This document shows, piece by piece, positions 1 through 8,317 of a stretch of DNA of 64,000 nucleotides. The position numbers and the translations under genes were made by a program. Every line of letters starts with the position of its first letter. Position 1 is the stretch's first letter. Source of the stretch: Fluviicola sp. (lineage in GTDB: Bacteria; Bacteroidota; Bacteroidia; Flavobacteriales_D; Crocinitomicaceae); assembly GCA_002734085.1 (NCBI GenBank), contig NVXV01000005.1:98524-162523 (forward strand). Reading direction: 5' to 3'. The notes beneath the pieces were generated by a model. The model did no database searches. It worked only from the letters and a program-made list of their open reading frames with translations, and was not told the origin of the DNA.

Positions 1-1573
1 CATCTTTAGCTGGCTCTTGGTAACCATTATCTTCAACATCAAATCCTTGTGGTGGAAGCTCTAAACCTGTTGGTGGATCTAACTTAACTTCTTCACCATT
101 TTCATTCTTAAGTGTATCTGTTAATGGATTAAAATCAAGTGTTCCCGCAATTGCCATTGCTGCAACCATTTCTGGTGACGTTACAAAGGCATGTGTATTA
201 GGATTTCCATCGGCACGTTTAGAGAAGTTTCTGTTGAATGAGTGAATAATTGTATTTTTTTCTTCTTTATCTGCTCCTGCTCTATCCCACTGTCCAATAC
301 ATGGTCCACAAGCATTTGTAAAGATTGTTGCATCTAAGTCTTCAAAAACTTTTAATAAACCGTCTCTTTCTGCGGTAAACCTAACTTGCTCAGAACCGGG
401 ATTGATTCCAAATTCAGATTTTGTTTTCAGATTCTTATCTACTGCTTGTTTTGCAATAGAAGCGGCTCTTGTTAAATCTTCATACGAAGAGTTCGTACAA
501 GAACCAATGAGTCCCCACTCAATTTTAGTTGGCCAATCTCCTTTTTTAGCAGCCTCTTTCATATCTCCAATCGGAGTAGCTAAATCTGGTGTAAAAGGTC
601 CGTTTATGTGTGGTTGTAATTCATCTAAATTAATTTCAATTACTTGGTCAAAATATTTTTCTGGCTCAGCATACACTTCAGGGTCACCTGTTAAATGTTC
701 AGCTACACCATCAGCCAATTCAACAACATCTGCTCTACCAGTAGCTTTCAAGTAACGACGCATTGACTCATCGTAACCGAAAGTTGAAGTTGTCGCACCA
801 ATCTCAGCACCCATGTTACATATGGTACCTTTACCAGTACCTGATAAAGATTTAGCACCTTCACCAAAGTACTCAACGATAGCACCTGTACCTCCTTTTA
901 CAGTTAAAATACCTGCTACTTTTAAAATAATATCTTTTGATGCTGTCCAACCGTTTAATTTACCAGTTAACTTAACACCAATAAGCTTTGGAAATTTCAA
1001 CTCCCAAGGCATTCCGGCCATAACGTCAACTGCATCTGCTCCACCAACACCTACAGCGACCATTCCAAGTCCTCCTGCATTTACCGTATGCGAATCAGTA
1101 CCAATCATCAAACCTCCTGGAAATGCATAGTTTTCAAGCACTACTTGATGAATAATTCCAGCTCCTGGCTTCCAAAATCCAATTCCATATTTATTACAAA
1201 CAGAACTTAAAAAGTTGAATACTTCGTTATTCTTGTTTAAACTTTCTTGTAAATCTCTGTCTGCTCCAAGTTTTGCTTGAATCAAGTGATCGGCGTGAGC
1301 TGTTGATGGTACTGCTACTTTCTTTTTCCCAGCTTGCATAAATTGCAACAATGCCATCTGTGCTGTAGCATCTTGCATAGCAACACGGTCAGGGGCAAAA
1401 TCTACATAAGACTTACCTCTTTCAAATGCTTCTGTTGCAGCACCGTCCCATAAATGTGTATAAAGTATTTTTTCTGAAAGCGTCAATGGTTTCCCCACTG
1501 CTTTTCTAGCCGCAGCAATACGATCTGGGTATTGATCGTAAACGGCTTTAATCATATCAATATCAAACGCCAT
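1..1573 (-). CDS. acn: Aconitate hydratase, C-terminus cut off by window edge
   Basis: Interconverts citrate and isocitrate in the TCA cycle using a 4Fe-4S cluster. About 524 codons from the start are present and the gene runs off the left edge, so the swivel domain is missing. The start [19 protein letters not shown] is an ATG at 1573 with no earlier in-frame candidate. Visible family marks are the TAHADH stretch, [11 protein letters not shown], the cluster cysteine in [14 protein letters not shown] and the paired cysteines in [13 protein letters not shown]. It resembles the mitochondrial-type single-chain aconitase rather than AcnB. It is monocistronic as far as seen, and the downstream part is outside the window. 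The type is inferred from motifs and was not tested by alignment. Confidence 0.95.
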   Translation of the reverse strand, partial: MAFDIDMIKAVYDQYPDRIAAARKAVGKPLTLSEKILYTHLWDGAATEAFERGKSYVDFAPDRVAMQDATAQMALLQFMQAGKKKVAVPSTAHADHLIQAKLGADRDLQESLNKNNEVFNFLSSVCNKYGIGFWKPGAGIIHQVVLENYAFPGGLMIGTDSHTVNAGGLGMVAVGVGGADAVDVMAGMPWELKFPKLIGVKLTGKLNGWTASKDIILKVAGILTVKGGTGAIVEYFGEGAKSLSGTGKGTICNMGAEIGATTSTFGYDESMRRYLKATGRADVVELADGVAEHLTGDPEVYAEPEKYFDQVIEINLDELQPHINGPFTPDLATPIGDMKEAAKKGDWPTKIEWGLIGSCTNSSYEDLTRAASIAKQAVDKNLKTKSEFGINPGSEQVRFTAERDGLLKVFEDLDATIFTNACGPCIGQWDRAGADKEEKNTIIHSFNRNFSKRADGNPNTHAFVTSPEMVAAMAIAGTLDFNPLTDTLKNENGEEVKLDPPTGLELPPQGFDVEDNGYQEPAKD

Positions 1574-1699
1574 ATTAAATTTGTTTCTTTTAATTATAAA
1601 AATCGTGTGTGCGAATATAGTGAATTTTAAGGGCAAATAAAAGCAGAATGGCATGAAATTATCACCTCATACTCACTTAACTTTTTGACCTATAAATCG

Positions 1700-2449
1700 C
1701 TACTTATCTGATTTAGACTTATTCTTAACAAAAATATGCTTAGAGCGACTATTTGGAGCTTGTCGTTGCTCAACTTCAAAATCTCCAATAGAATCTATTA
1801 AAGGTGTCAACTTGTAAAATCCGAAATTACGAGGGTCGAAATTTGGTTGTTTCTTATTGATGAGTGAGCCTACATCTCCTAAAAACGCCCAACCATCATC
1901 ATCTGCACAATCATAAATACTTGAACGAATCAATTTGATTGTTTGTGGCGTTACTTTCTGAACAGCTCCTTTTTGTTGTTTGGTGTTTTTCGTTTTCTTA
2001 GCAGAGTCTTCATCCTCATGCAAGATTTCTAGGTAAATAAATTTATCACAAGCTACAATAAAGGGCTCTGGTGTTTTTTGCTCTCCAATACCAATCACCT
2101 TCTGACTAGACTCCCTTAACCTGGTGGCTAAACGAGTAAAATCAGAGTCAGACGAGACCAGACAGAATCCATCTGTTTTTCCTCCATACAAGATATCCAT
2201 TGCATCGATTATCATTGCAGAATCTGTTGCATTCTTTCCTTGAGTATAACCATACTGTTGTATGGGTTGAATTGCGTTTTCCAGTAATATATTTTTCCAT
2301 TTAGACAAATGCGGTTTTGTCCAGTCACCGTAAATCCGCTTAATTGCAGGAACGCCATACTTGGCTATCTCCTCCATCATTTCTTTTATATATTTACTTG
2401 GTATATTGTCACCATCTATTAAGACAGCTAAATTTAAATCTTCTTTCAT
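1700..2449 (-). CDS. NYN domain protein with C-terminal OST-HTH/LOTUS domain
   Basis: 249 aa cytoplasmic protein. Residues 5-140 match a NYN (PIN-like) nuclease domain of the LabA/DUF88 type: acidic residues at LIDGDN (8-13), ATDSAM (74-79) and SSDSDF (99-104) would form the metal site. After a lysine-rich linker (150-165), residues 168-240 look like an OST-HTH/LOTUS RNA-binding domain (DGWAFLGDVGSL, then NFDPRNFGFYKL). The combination suggests an RNase or RNA-binding factor, since LOTUS domains bind RNA, often G-quadruplexes, in other proteins. All expected acidic residues are present, so it is probably active. The substrate is unknown. It stands alone, with 126 bp to aconitase. Confidence 0.85.
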   Translation of the reverse strand: MKEDLNLAVLIDGDNIPSKYIKEMMEEIAKYGVPAIKRIYGDWTKPHLSKWKNILLENAIQPIQQYGYTQGKNATDSAMIIDAMDILYGGKTDGFCLVSSDSDFTRLATRLRESSQKVIGIGEQKTPEPFIVACDKFIYLEILHEDEDSAKKTKNTKQQKGAVQKVTPQTIKLIRSSIYDCADDDGWAFLGDVGSLINKKQPNFDPRNFGFYKLTPLIDSIGDFEVEQRQAPNSRSKHIFVKNKSKSDK

Positions 2450-2604
2450 TCTTATTTTTATATTTTATTATTCGTTGATAATTAATCCAACTATTGATGC
2501 ATCCTTTCAAAGTTATCAATATTAAAAGAAGCGATTCTCAAATCTAATGATAATTTTAATAGTAGGTGAATTAATCTAATTATATGGAAACGAGAACTAT
2601 TGGA

Positions 2605-3705
2605 TTATTTCTTTTTCCAAAATTGCCACCACTTTTTCTTCTTTGTTTCAGGTATTTCGTCGTCTTCTGTTTTTTCTACAGGACCATCTTCATCCACAGT
2701 ACGAATCTCATTACCATATTTATCGTAAACATGTTCTTCAACTAGTTCGTCTTTTTTATAATATGCCTCTCGTTTTATCTTATCATCATTAAAACGTTCT
2801 TCAAAGTAACCATGTTTCATTCCTTTCTTGTAATTCTCTATTTTTTGAGGAAAACCTTGAATGTAGAAGGTTTTAAATGTACCTTCTTTCACACCTTTAT
2901 CCCAATTTTCAGTTCTTAACAAGCTTCCGTCATCATAGTAATACTTAAACTCACCATCTTTTTCACCTTCACTATAATTCAATTCTTGTAAAAGGTTACC
3001 TTCCTCATCATAAACCAAAAACGGTCCATGGAATACTCCATTTTCGTAATAGACTTCTTTTTTAATTTTTGATCCGGGATAAAATTCTTGTTTCAGTCCA
3101 TGAAGTAATCCATTCGCATAATTTTCAATTTTTATTGTATCTCTTTCATATAACCCATATTCAAGGGTTCTTGTTGAATTACCTATTTTAACATTTGTTT
3201 GATCGGTACCAACTCTATAATGACTCCAGTAAATAGATTGCCCATGTTTTTCTCCATTAAAATAATTGATTTGCCATGCTTCTAAGCCACTAGTATCGTT
3301 GTAGTATGTCCACATGCCATTCTCCGCTCCATCAATGTGGTTTCTTACAACCTGAGGACATCCTGATGAGTAATATGTAGTATCAATACCGTCAACTAAA
3401 CCACCATTAAAATGAACTAAACGCTGACGAATTCCATTGTCATGACACGTTTCACAATCTCCAGAATAAGGAGCACCCGAGCTTCTAGTGAGTACTAGAT
3501 TTGACCCTGGGTCGCTTTCCAACTTTTCATTACAATCTACTATTGCATCATTTTGACCACATTGCCAATCAACATATCGCTTGCCATACCTATCTATTGA
3601 CTCTTGAAAACAGAGCCTGTTACGACCACTATTTAAGTCACTACCTGATTGACTAAAGCTTAGAACAGGGAATAAAAAAATGATTGAAAACAAAATGCGA
3701 ATCAT
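2605..3705 (-). CDS. Secreted MORN-like repeat protein (YwqK-type)
   Basis: 366 aa with an N-terminal signal peptide (MIRILFSIIFLFPVLSFSQ). From about residue 100 onward there are repeated units of the form NGxxHGxxxxYYxxGxL (for example GLLHGLKQEFYPGSKIKKEV and GEKDGEFKYYYDDGSL), the MORN-variant repeat that databases label toxin-antitoxin YwqK antitoxin. That label is misleading in Bacteroidota, where these are exported proteins of unknown role. Cysteines cluster in the first 115 residues (CETCHDNG). The C-terminus is basic and tryptophan-rich (KKKKWWQFWKKK), unusual and possibly membrane- or envelope-associating. It lies 6 bp downstream of the thioesterase, so it may be co-transcribed with it. 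Confidence 0.75.
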   Translation of the reverse strand: MIRILFSIIFLFPVLSFSQSGSDLNSGRNRLCFQESIDRYGKRYVDWQCGQNDAIVDCNEKLESDPGSNLVLTRSSGAPYSGDCETCHDNGIRQRLVHFNGGLVDGIDTTYYSSGCPQVVRNHIDGAENGMWTYYNDTSGLEAWQINYFNGEKHGQSIYWSHYRVGTDQTNVKIGNSTRTLEYGLYERDTIKIENYANGLLHGLKQEFYPGSKIKKEVYYENGVFHGPFLVYDEEGNLLQELNYSEGEKDGEFKYYYDDGSLLRTENWDKGVKEGTFKTFYIQGFPQKIENYKKGMKHGYFEERFNDDKIKREAYYKKDELVEEHVYDKYGNEIRTVDEDGPVEKTEDDEIPETKKKKWWQFWKKK

Positions 3706-3711
3706 AATAAA

Positions 3712-4107
3712 TTATTTTTTTATTTTTTGAAAAGCAGTTTTCATCCTTGGGTAAACTTCTACAGACTTTTGACTTTTAAAATCAAAACAAACTAACTTAG
3801 AAACACCTTTACTTCGAATTTCATCATTAACTTGAACATCATAACCTAGTGTAAAACTCTTTTCTCCGATTTCAACTAAATATACAATAATCTCTGGAAG
3901 ATCATGTAAAAGGATAGGTTTTAAATACTCAACCTCATTTTTCACCAATAAGATTCCATCTTTCTTATAATCCCAATCTGCACCAATTAATTCTTCAAAG
4001 TAATGCATTCTGGCTTGTTCAAAATAAGACAAATAAACGGCATTATTTACATGCCCCATCATATCACAATCTCTAAATCTAACTTGAATTTTTGCTGGTT
4101 TAATCAT
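3712..4107 (-). CDS. Acyl-CoA thioesterase, YbgC/FadM-like hotdog fold
   Basis: 131 aa, the usual length for a single hotdog-fold 4-hydroxybenzoyl-CoA thioesterase relative. The N-terminal motif RFRDCDMMGHVNNAVYLSYF contains the catalytic Asp (RDCDxxGHVNN) and is followed by the long hotdog helix. It would hydrolyse acyl-CoA in the cytoplasm; the substrate cannot be read from sequence. The start codon lies inside the 3' end of the sugar dehydratase gene (8-bp overlap), so the two are translationally coupled. A second YbgC-like gene is at 43352-43774. Confidence 0.85.
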   Translation of the reverse strand: MIKPAKIQVRFRDCDMMGHVNNAVYLSYFEQARMHYFEELIGADWDYKKDGILLVKNEVEYLKPILLHDLPEIIVYLVEIGEKSFTLGYDVQVNDEIRSKGVSKLVCFDFKSQKSVEVYPRMKTAFQKIKK

Positions 4108-6022
4108 TATTAATATCTAATTTTTGATAAACCGAGTTATTACTTAAAAACTCGGGCACTATTGATTTCATATGTTTAACAATCTGGGAATTATCCTGTT
4201 CATCAAACATAGTAAGCAACTCTTCTATTTCTTTTACTTTATGAATATCCTCATCACGTGTTTTCGCTTTCATAATTTGTGGGTGATGTGTCTGCATTGT
4301 ATTTTCATTATCTGCTAAAAGTTCCTCATAAAGTTTCTCTCCAGGCCTTAAACCAGTAATTTTAATTTCAATATCTTTATTCAGTTCCAAACCTGAAAGT
4401 TGAATCATTTTTTTAGCGAGGTCAATTATTTTAACCGACTCCCCCATATCAAAAACAAATATTTCACCACCATCCCCCATAGATCCAGCTTCAAGAACAA
4501 GTTGACAAGCTTCAGGAATAGTCATAAAATAACGAGTAACATTTTCATCGGTCACTGTTATTGGCCCTCCTTTTTCGATTTGCTTTTTAAACAATGGAAT
4601 AACAGAGCCATTCGACCCTAGCACATTTCCAAAACGCGTAGTAATGTACTTAGTTGAAGATGAGTTATTCTTCAATTGAGCATAGATTTCAGCGATTCGT
4701 TTAGAAGCCCCCATAACATTTGTTGGGTTGACAGCTTTATCAGTAGAAATCATTACAAACTTTTCTGTATTAAATTGATCTGCTAAATCAACTAAAATTT
4801 TTGTTCCGAGTACGTTCGTTTGAACCGCTTCACTTGGGTTATCCTCCATCAAAGGAACATGTTTATAGGCTGCTGCATGAAAAATAATTGAAGGTTTAAA
4901 ATGTTCAAAAAGTTTCTTCATTCTATGCTCGTTTCGAACATCGCCAACAACAACTTCAATTGCTTCATCCTGATTTACAGAGATCAATTCGTTTTGAAAA
5001 TCATACAACGATGACTCTGCCTGATCAAGTAATATTATCTTCTTTGGACTATATCCTACAACTTGGCGGACAATCCCGCTACCAATTGATCCCGCTGCTC
5101 CAGTAACCAGAACAACCTTATCTTTAATCTGGCTTTTAATTTTACCAACATCTAGAATTATAGGCTCTCGCCCGAGTAAATCATCAATATTAACTTTTCT
5201 TATTTGCTTAAAGCTAAACTCGCCGTTAATCCAGTTTTTAAAGTTTGGTACACTCTGCACCTCAACTTCGTAATGTAGACATATATCTACAATACGAGAG
5301 GTGTTTCTCTTATTTGGATTTTGAATGGCTATTATGAGTTCATCCACATCATATTTTGTGATTAATTTTTTGATATGAGCGGTATGATAAATTTTAACCC
5401 CTTCCAGTCTATTTCCATCCAACTTCGTATTGTCATCAATAAATCCAACAACTTTAGCTCCAATAAGTTGATCTTTTTCAATCGTCCTTTTCGTTATTAA
5501 TCCTGAAACACCTGCTCCGTAAATCAGAATGTTTTTTGTTGACTTTAATGATGGTTTGTTCAATTCATAATAATATACTTTGATGGTAAACCTGAAACCA
5601 ATTAATAAAAGTAAAGAAGTCAAAAACTCAACTAAAAGAACTGAGGTAGGTATCAAGTACCTACCATCATAAAATTTTGCTCTAATAAATCCACCAATTA
5701 AAAGTAGGATTGAGCTGGTTAAAACAGCTAAAAATATTCTTTTTACATCTTCAAAAGAAGTGTGCCTAATTAATCCTTTATGAATCTTATATAGATAAAA
5801 GGTTACTAACTTAATTGCAAAAATAAAAGGCAAAGAAACTTTAAGAATTTCCCATTCTTTTAACAACACCTCTACATTTGCGTATACATCAAACCGGACA
5901 GAATAAGCCAGTAACAATGCGGCAAGAGAAACTAGTAAATCTAAGACAATAATTATCCACCGAGGTGTACTCGTGACTGGCAGATTTATAAAAGAATGTT
6001 TAACTTGTCTATTACTATTCAT
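4100..6022 (-). CDS. Membrane nucleotide-sugar 4,6-dehydratase, CapD/WbpM/PglF family
   Basis: 640 aa, the full length of the large CapD/WbpM class. It has four predicted membrane helices (about 22-42, 62-80, 97-115, 124-144), a first Rossmann-like segment with YGAGVSG at 168-174, then the catalytic SDR domain with TGAAGSIG at 307-314 and STDKAVNPTNVMGASK at 426-441. The Met in place of the usual SDR Tyr (S-M-K) is typical of this dehydratase class. Members convert UDP-GlcNAc to the 4-keto-6-deoxy sugar for O-antigen, capsule or protein glycosylation. No glycosyltransferase cluster adjoins it; the EPS-like operon is 48 kb away, so a direct link is not supported. Confidence 0.92.
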   Translation of the reverse strand: MNSNRQVKHSFINLPVTSTPRWIIIVLDLLVSLAALLLAYSVRFDVYANVEVLLKEWEILKVSLPFIFAIKLVTFYLYKIHKGLIRHTSFEDVKRIFLAVLTSSILLLIGGFIRAKFYDGRYLIPTSVLLVEFLTSLLLLIGFRFTIKVYYYELNKPSLKSTKNILIYGAGVSGLITKRTIEKDQLIGAKVVGFIDDNTKLDGNRLEGVKIYHTAHIKKLITKYDVDELIIAIQNPNKRNTSRIVDICLHYEVEVQSVPNFKNWINGEFSFKQIRKVNIDDLLGREPIILDVGKIKSQIKDKVVLVTGAAGSIGSGIVRQVVGYSPKKIILLDQAESSLYDFQNELISVNQDEAIEVVVGDVRNEHRMKKLFEHFKPSIIFHAAAYKHVPLMEDNPSEAVQTNVLGTKILVDLADQFNTEKFVMISTDKAVNPTNVMGASKRIAEIYAQLKNNSSSTKYITTRFGNVLGSNGSVIPLFKKQIEKGGPITVTDENVTRYFMTIPEACQLVLEAGSMGDGGEIFVFDMGESVKIIDLAKKMIQLSGLELNKDIEIKITGLRPGEKLYEELLADNENTMQTHHPQIMKAKTRDEDIHKVKEIEELLTMFDEQDNSQIVKHMKSIVPEFLSNNSVYQKLDINND

Positions 6023-6112
6023 TCAGATAAAAACTAGTTTTCATATACGACAAATATACGTTAAAACTAAAGATTAAGTTATGACATTAAGTCGAAATAG
6101 CTCTAGTTAATA

Positions 6113-6511
6113 TTACGAAAATTGCTTTCCCAGAGCATTGGTCATATGATTAAACAAATTGGTCAGCGGTTTTTTAACCATCATTTTTAAAAAAGCATTT
6201 ACTTCGCCATCAAACACTATATACCCTTTTGTTCCACCATCTACTTCATCCATAAAAACATTCAATTTAAAGGGAAAAGGAGATTTCTCTCCAGACTTCA
6301 TAATGATTTTTTCGTTTGGAATTAACTCCTCCTGAATCAAAGAAATAGTAATACCGCCTTGAACTTTAAATGAACACTCAGTTGAAGTCCCTTTAAATTC
6401 CTTAATTTCCTCTTTAGGTAAAAGAGACTCAATGTTTTCAGCATTCGATAGAAATGTATACACTTCCTTCTGTGTTGCTTTTACAACTGTTTTTTCGCTT
6501 TCAATTATCAT
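6113..6511 (-). CDS. SRPBCC/polyketide-cyclase-like protein
   Basis: 132 aa small START/Bet v1-like (SRPBCC) fold. It starts with a beta strand and helix pair typical of the fold (ESEKTVVKATQKEVYTFLSN) and ends in an amphipathic helix with MMVKKPLTNLFNHM. Such proteins bind hydrophobic ligands; no catalytic residues are recognisable. It lies 13 bp downstream of pyrE and is probably co-transcribed. The pyrE-SRPBCC pairing is a common arrangement in Bacteroidota from general knowledge, but its meaning is not known. Confidence 0.75.
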   Translation of the reverse strand: MIIESEKTVVKATQKEVYTFLSNAENIESLLPKEEIKEFKGTSTECSFKVQGGITISLIQEELIPNEKIIMKSGEKSPFPFKLNVFMDEVDGGTKGYIVFDGEVNAFLKMMVKKPLTNLFNHMTNALGKQFS

Positions 6512-6524
6512 TCGTTCTATTTTT

Positions 6525-7163
6525 TTATCCCCAGTTGTCAGGTGATAGTCTCCACTCTCTTAATGAATCTATATCACTTTTAGAGATTGCTCCTTGCTCT
6601 AAAGCTTTCTCTATCAACACTTCGTAATTAGAAAGTACCTTTAACGAGCAATTAGCATCTTTGAAGGACTCTTTTGCTTTATTAAAACCATAACTAAAAA
6701 TAGCTACAACTCCTTTTACTTTCAATTTAGCTTCTCTCAAAGCTTCAACGGCTTTTAAGCTACTCCCTCCGGTAGAAATCAAATCTTCAACCACTACAAC
6801 ATTATGATCTTCAGTATAATCGCCTTCGATCATATTTTCTAACCCGTGACCTTTCGGTGAAGATCTCACATAAATAAATGGTACTCCTAACTCTTGGGCT
6901 ACCAGAACACCATGTGCAATACCTCCTGTGGCAACACCCGCAATCAAATCTGGTTTGCCATATTCCTCTAAGATTTGCTGGGTAAAACTCTGACGAATAA
7001 AAGTCCTAACGTTAGGATAAGACAAAGTTTTGCGATTATCGCAGTAAATAGGAGACTTCCAACCTGAAGACCAAGTAAATGGATCATTTGGTTGAAGCTT
7101 GATTGCTTTAATTTGAAGTAAATATTCTGCTATCTTTGTAGCATTATCAATATCTGTAATCAT
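6525..7163 (-). CDS. pyrE: Orotate phosphoribosyltransferase
   Basis: Transfers ribose-5-phosphate from PRPP to orotate, giving OMP in pyrimidine synthesis. 212 aa from the chosen ATG at 7163 (MITDIDNATKIAEYLLQI), the normal PyrE length. The PRPP loop is NVVVVEDLISTGGSSLKA, and SGWKSPIYCDNRKTLS is the family's N-terminal substrate region. An in-frame ATG at 7244 would add 27 residues without family similarity and would overlap the start of the divergent Nudix gene; a -7 box inside that extension (7233-7240) also argues for 7163. Divergent from the Nudix gene with 8 bp between start codons. Confidence 0.93.
   Translation of the reverse strand: MITDIDNATKIAEYLLQIKAIKLQPNDPFTWSSGWKSPIYCDNRKTLSYPNVRTFIRQSFTQQILEEYGKPDLIAGVATGGIAHGVLVAQELGVPFIYVRSSPKGHGLENMIEGDYTEDHNVVVVEDLISTGGSSLKAVEALREAKLKVKGVVAIFSYGFNKAKESFKDANCSLKVLSNYEVLIEKALEQGAISKSDIDSLREWRLSPDNWG
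7131..7138 (+). promoter_or_regulatory. Candidate -7 box for the Nudix gene, inside pyrE
   Basis: TATCTTTG matches the Bacteroidota -7 consensus TAnnTTTG and lies 33 bp before the Nudix ATG at 7172, within the 5' part of the pyrE reading frame. A TTTG lies 15 bp upstream, somewhat short for the -33 element. Assigned by motif only; a match of this quality is expected by chance about once per 1.5 kb per strand in DNA of this composition. Confidence 0.45.
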
Positions 7164-7171
7164 AGCGGCAA

Positions 7172-7789
7172 ATGTATAAAGTTTTTGTAGATAATATTCC
7201 GATTTACTTCGAAAAAGAAATGAATTTTCACTCAAATCTACCAAATAAATATTTTCCTGTTTTAGCTCCCGAAAAATACAACAATCTCGTTAAACATATA
7301 AATTCTTTAGATAAAAACAACAAAATAATCGTTCAGTCATCAAAACCTTATTCTACGCTTAAGAGATTTTTTAGCGACTTTAAATACTTAGAAGCTTCAG
7401 GTGGTTTAGTTTATAATCCACTTGAGAACAAATACTTATTCATTAAGAGAAATGGTTTTTGGGATATCCCTAAAGGTAAAATAGAGAAAGGGGAAGAAAA
7501 AGAACATGCCGCTATTCGAGAAGTGCGAGAAGAGTGTGGTTTCAACGAAATTCTGTTAAAAGATTTAATTACTGAAACCTACCACACTTATTTTGCCCAT
7601 GGTAAACATCATCTAAAAAGAACCTTTTGGTATTCAATGGAAAGCAGTGATATAAAACATCTAACTCCACAATTTGAAGAAGGAATATCTGAGCTAATTT
7701 GGCTAAAGAAAGAGGAATGGAACATGATTCGTCAAAACACATTTAAGTCTATTTCAGTAGTTCTAGATATAGTTCAAAAATCATTCTAA
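7172..7789 (+). CDS. Nudix hydrolase
   Basis: 205 aa. The complete Nudix box GX5EX7REUXEEXGU is seen as GKIEKGEEKEHAAIREVREECGF around residues 105-127; it binds the metal and the diphosphate substrate. The family cleaves nucleoside diphosphates linked to another group; the exact substrate cannot be read. The N-terminal ~70 residues (MYKVFVDNIPIYFEKE...) form an extra domain that recurs in Bacteroidota Nudix proteins. The start ATG is 8 bp from that of pyrE on the opposite strand, so their promoters must lie inside each other's coding sequence. Confidence 0.9.
   Translation: MYKVFVDNIPIYFEKEMNFHSNLPNKYFPVLAPEKYNNLVKHINSLDKNNKIIVQSSKPYSTLKRFFSDFKYLEASGGLVYNPLENKYLFIKRNGFWDIPKGKIEKGEEKEHAAIREVREECGFNEILLKDLITETYHTYFAHGKHHLKRTFWYSMESSDIKHLTPQFEEGISELIWLKKEEWNMIRQNTFKSISVVLDIVQKSF
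7233..7240 (-). promoter_or_regulatory. Candidate -7 box for pyrE, inside the Nudix gene
   Basis: On the minus strand the sequence reads TAGATTTG, an exact TAnnTTTG -7 match about 70 bp before the pyrE ATG at 7163. No good -33 TTG is seen at the usual spacing. If both this and the 7131-7138 box work, the two divergent transcripts overlap by roughly 80 nt at their 5' ends. Confidence 0.4.
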
Positions 7790-7818
7790 ATTTACTTCAG
7801 AGGTGAGATTAATAGATA

Positions 7819-8169
7819 TCACTTAGCTATTATGGATAAAAGTAAAAATGGAAAATTGTAATATTCTATAAATCCAATTACAACTGAACTTAGAACAATC
7901 AGTAAATAAGAAGAAGCAAAACTTAAAGATATCAATTCAAATTTCAATTTTCTAAAAACAATCACAAAAAATGTGTTAACCAAAAGTGCGACTAGTAAAT
8001 AAATGAAACTACTGACAAAATAAGACAGAGCTATACTGAACCAAAACGATCCTTGCGTACTGTATTTCGGAATAAAATAAACGTATTTAAACAGATAAAA
8101 GCCAAGAATTACAATTAACGTAAAACCGATTGAAAGCAAAACCTGATTAATACCCCCTGAAAATTTCAT
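7819..8169 (-). CDS. Small hypothetical membrane protein
   Basis: 116 aa, not recognised. It contains three strongly hydrophobic segments (about 10-30, 43-73 as one long or two short helices, and 80-110), so it is an inner-membrane protein with little soluble part. Composition and codon use resemble neighbouring genes. It is convergent with the Nudix gene (29 bp between stops) and divergent from clpB. No motif supports a function. Confidence 0.6.
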   Translation of the reverse strand: MKFSGGINQVLLSIGFTLIVILGFYLFKYVYFIPKYSTQGSFWFSIALSYFVSSFIYLLVALLVNTFFVIVFRKLKFELISLSFASSYLLIVLSSVVIGFIEYYNFPFLLLSIIAK

Positions 8170-8317
8170 GTTACAAAATTAGTTGAATTCAATTAAACAT
8201 TATTTCGTGTCAATTTGACTGGCCAAATAAGCTCGAAACGCCATATTGTCACTAGCATAGCACCTAATTACAATTGGAGCACTTTTTGACTAAGCTAAAT
8301 CAAAAAATAAACTGAAA
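8170..8317. other. Divergent intergenic region upstream of clpB
   Basis: 148 bp between the divergent small membrane protein and clpB. It holds a palindrome TTGAATTCAA near 8183-8192 and an 11-bp inverted repeat GTCAATTTGAC at 8209-8219. Neither matches the CIRCE element of HrcA. No exact TAnnTTTG box was found close to clpB, so how this chaperone gene is induced is not visible. Confidence 0.35.

Noticed and set aside
402-1130. Two plus-strand open frames (402-755, 813-1130)
   Set aside because: They lie antisense to the clear aconitase coding sequence and have no family features.
2605-3705. Toxin-antitoxin antitoxin (YwqK)
   Set aside because: The label comes from MORN-like repeats; the protein has a signal peptide and no toxin gene adjoins it.
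7164-7244. Longer N-terminus for pyrE
   Set aside because: The 27 extra residues lack similarity to PyrE, overlap the Nudix start and contain a candidate promoter.
8209-8219. GTCAATTTGAC as a heat-shock operator of clpB
   Set aside because: Does not match CIRCE or any known chaperone operator; such short AT-rich inverted repeats are common.
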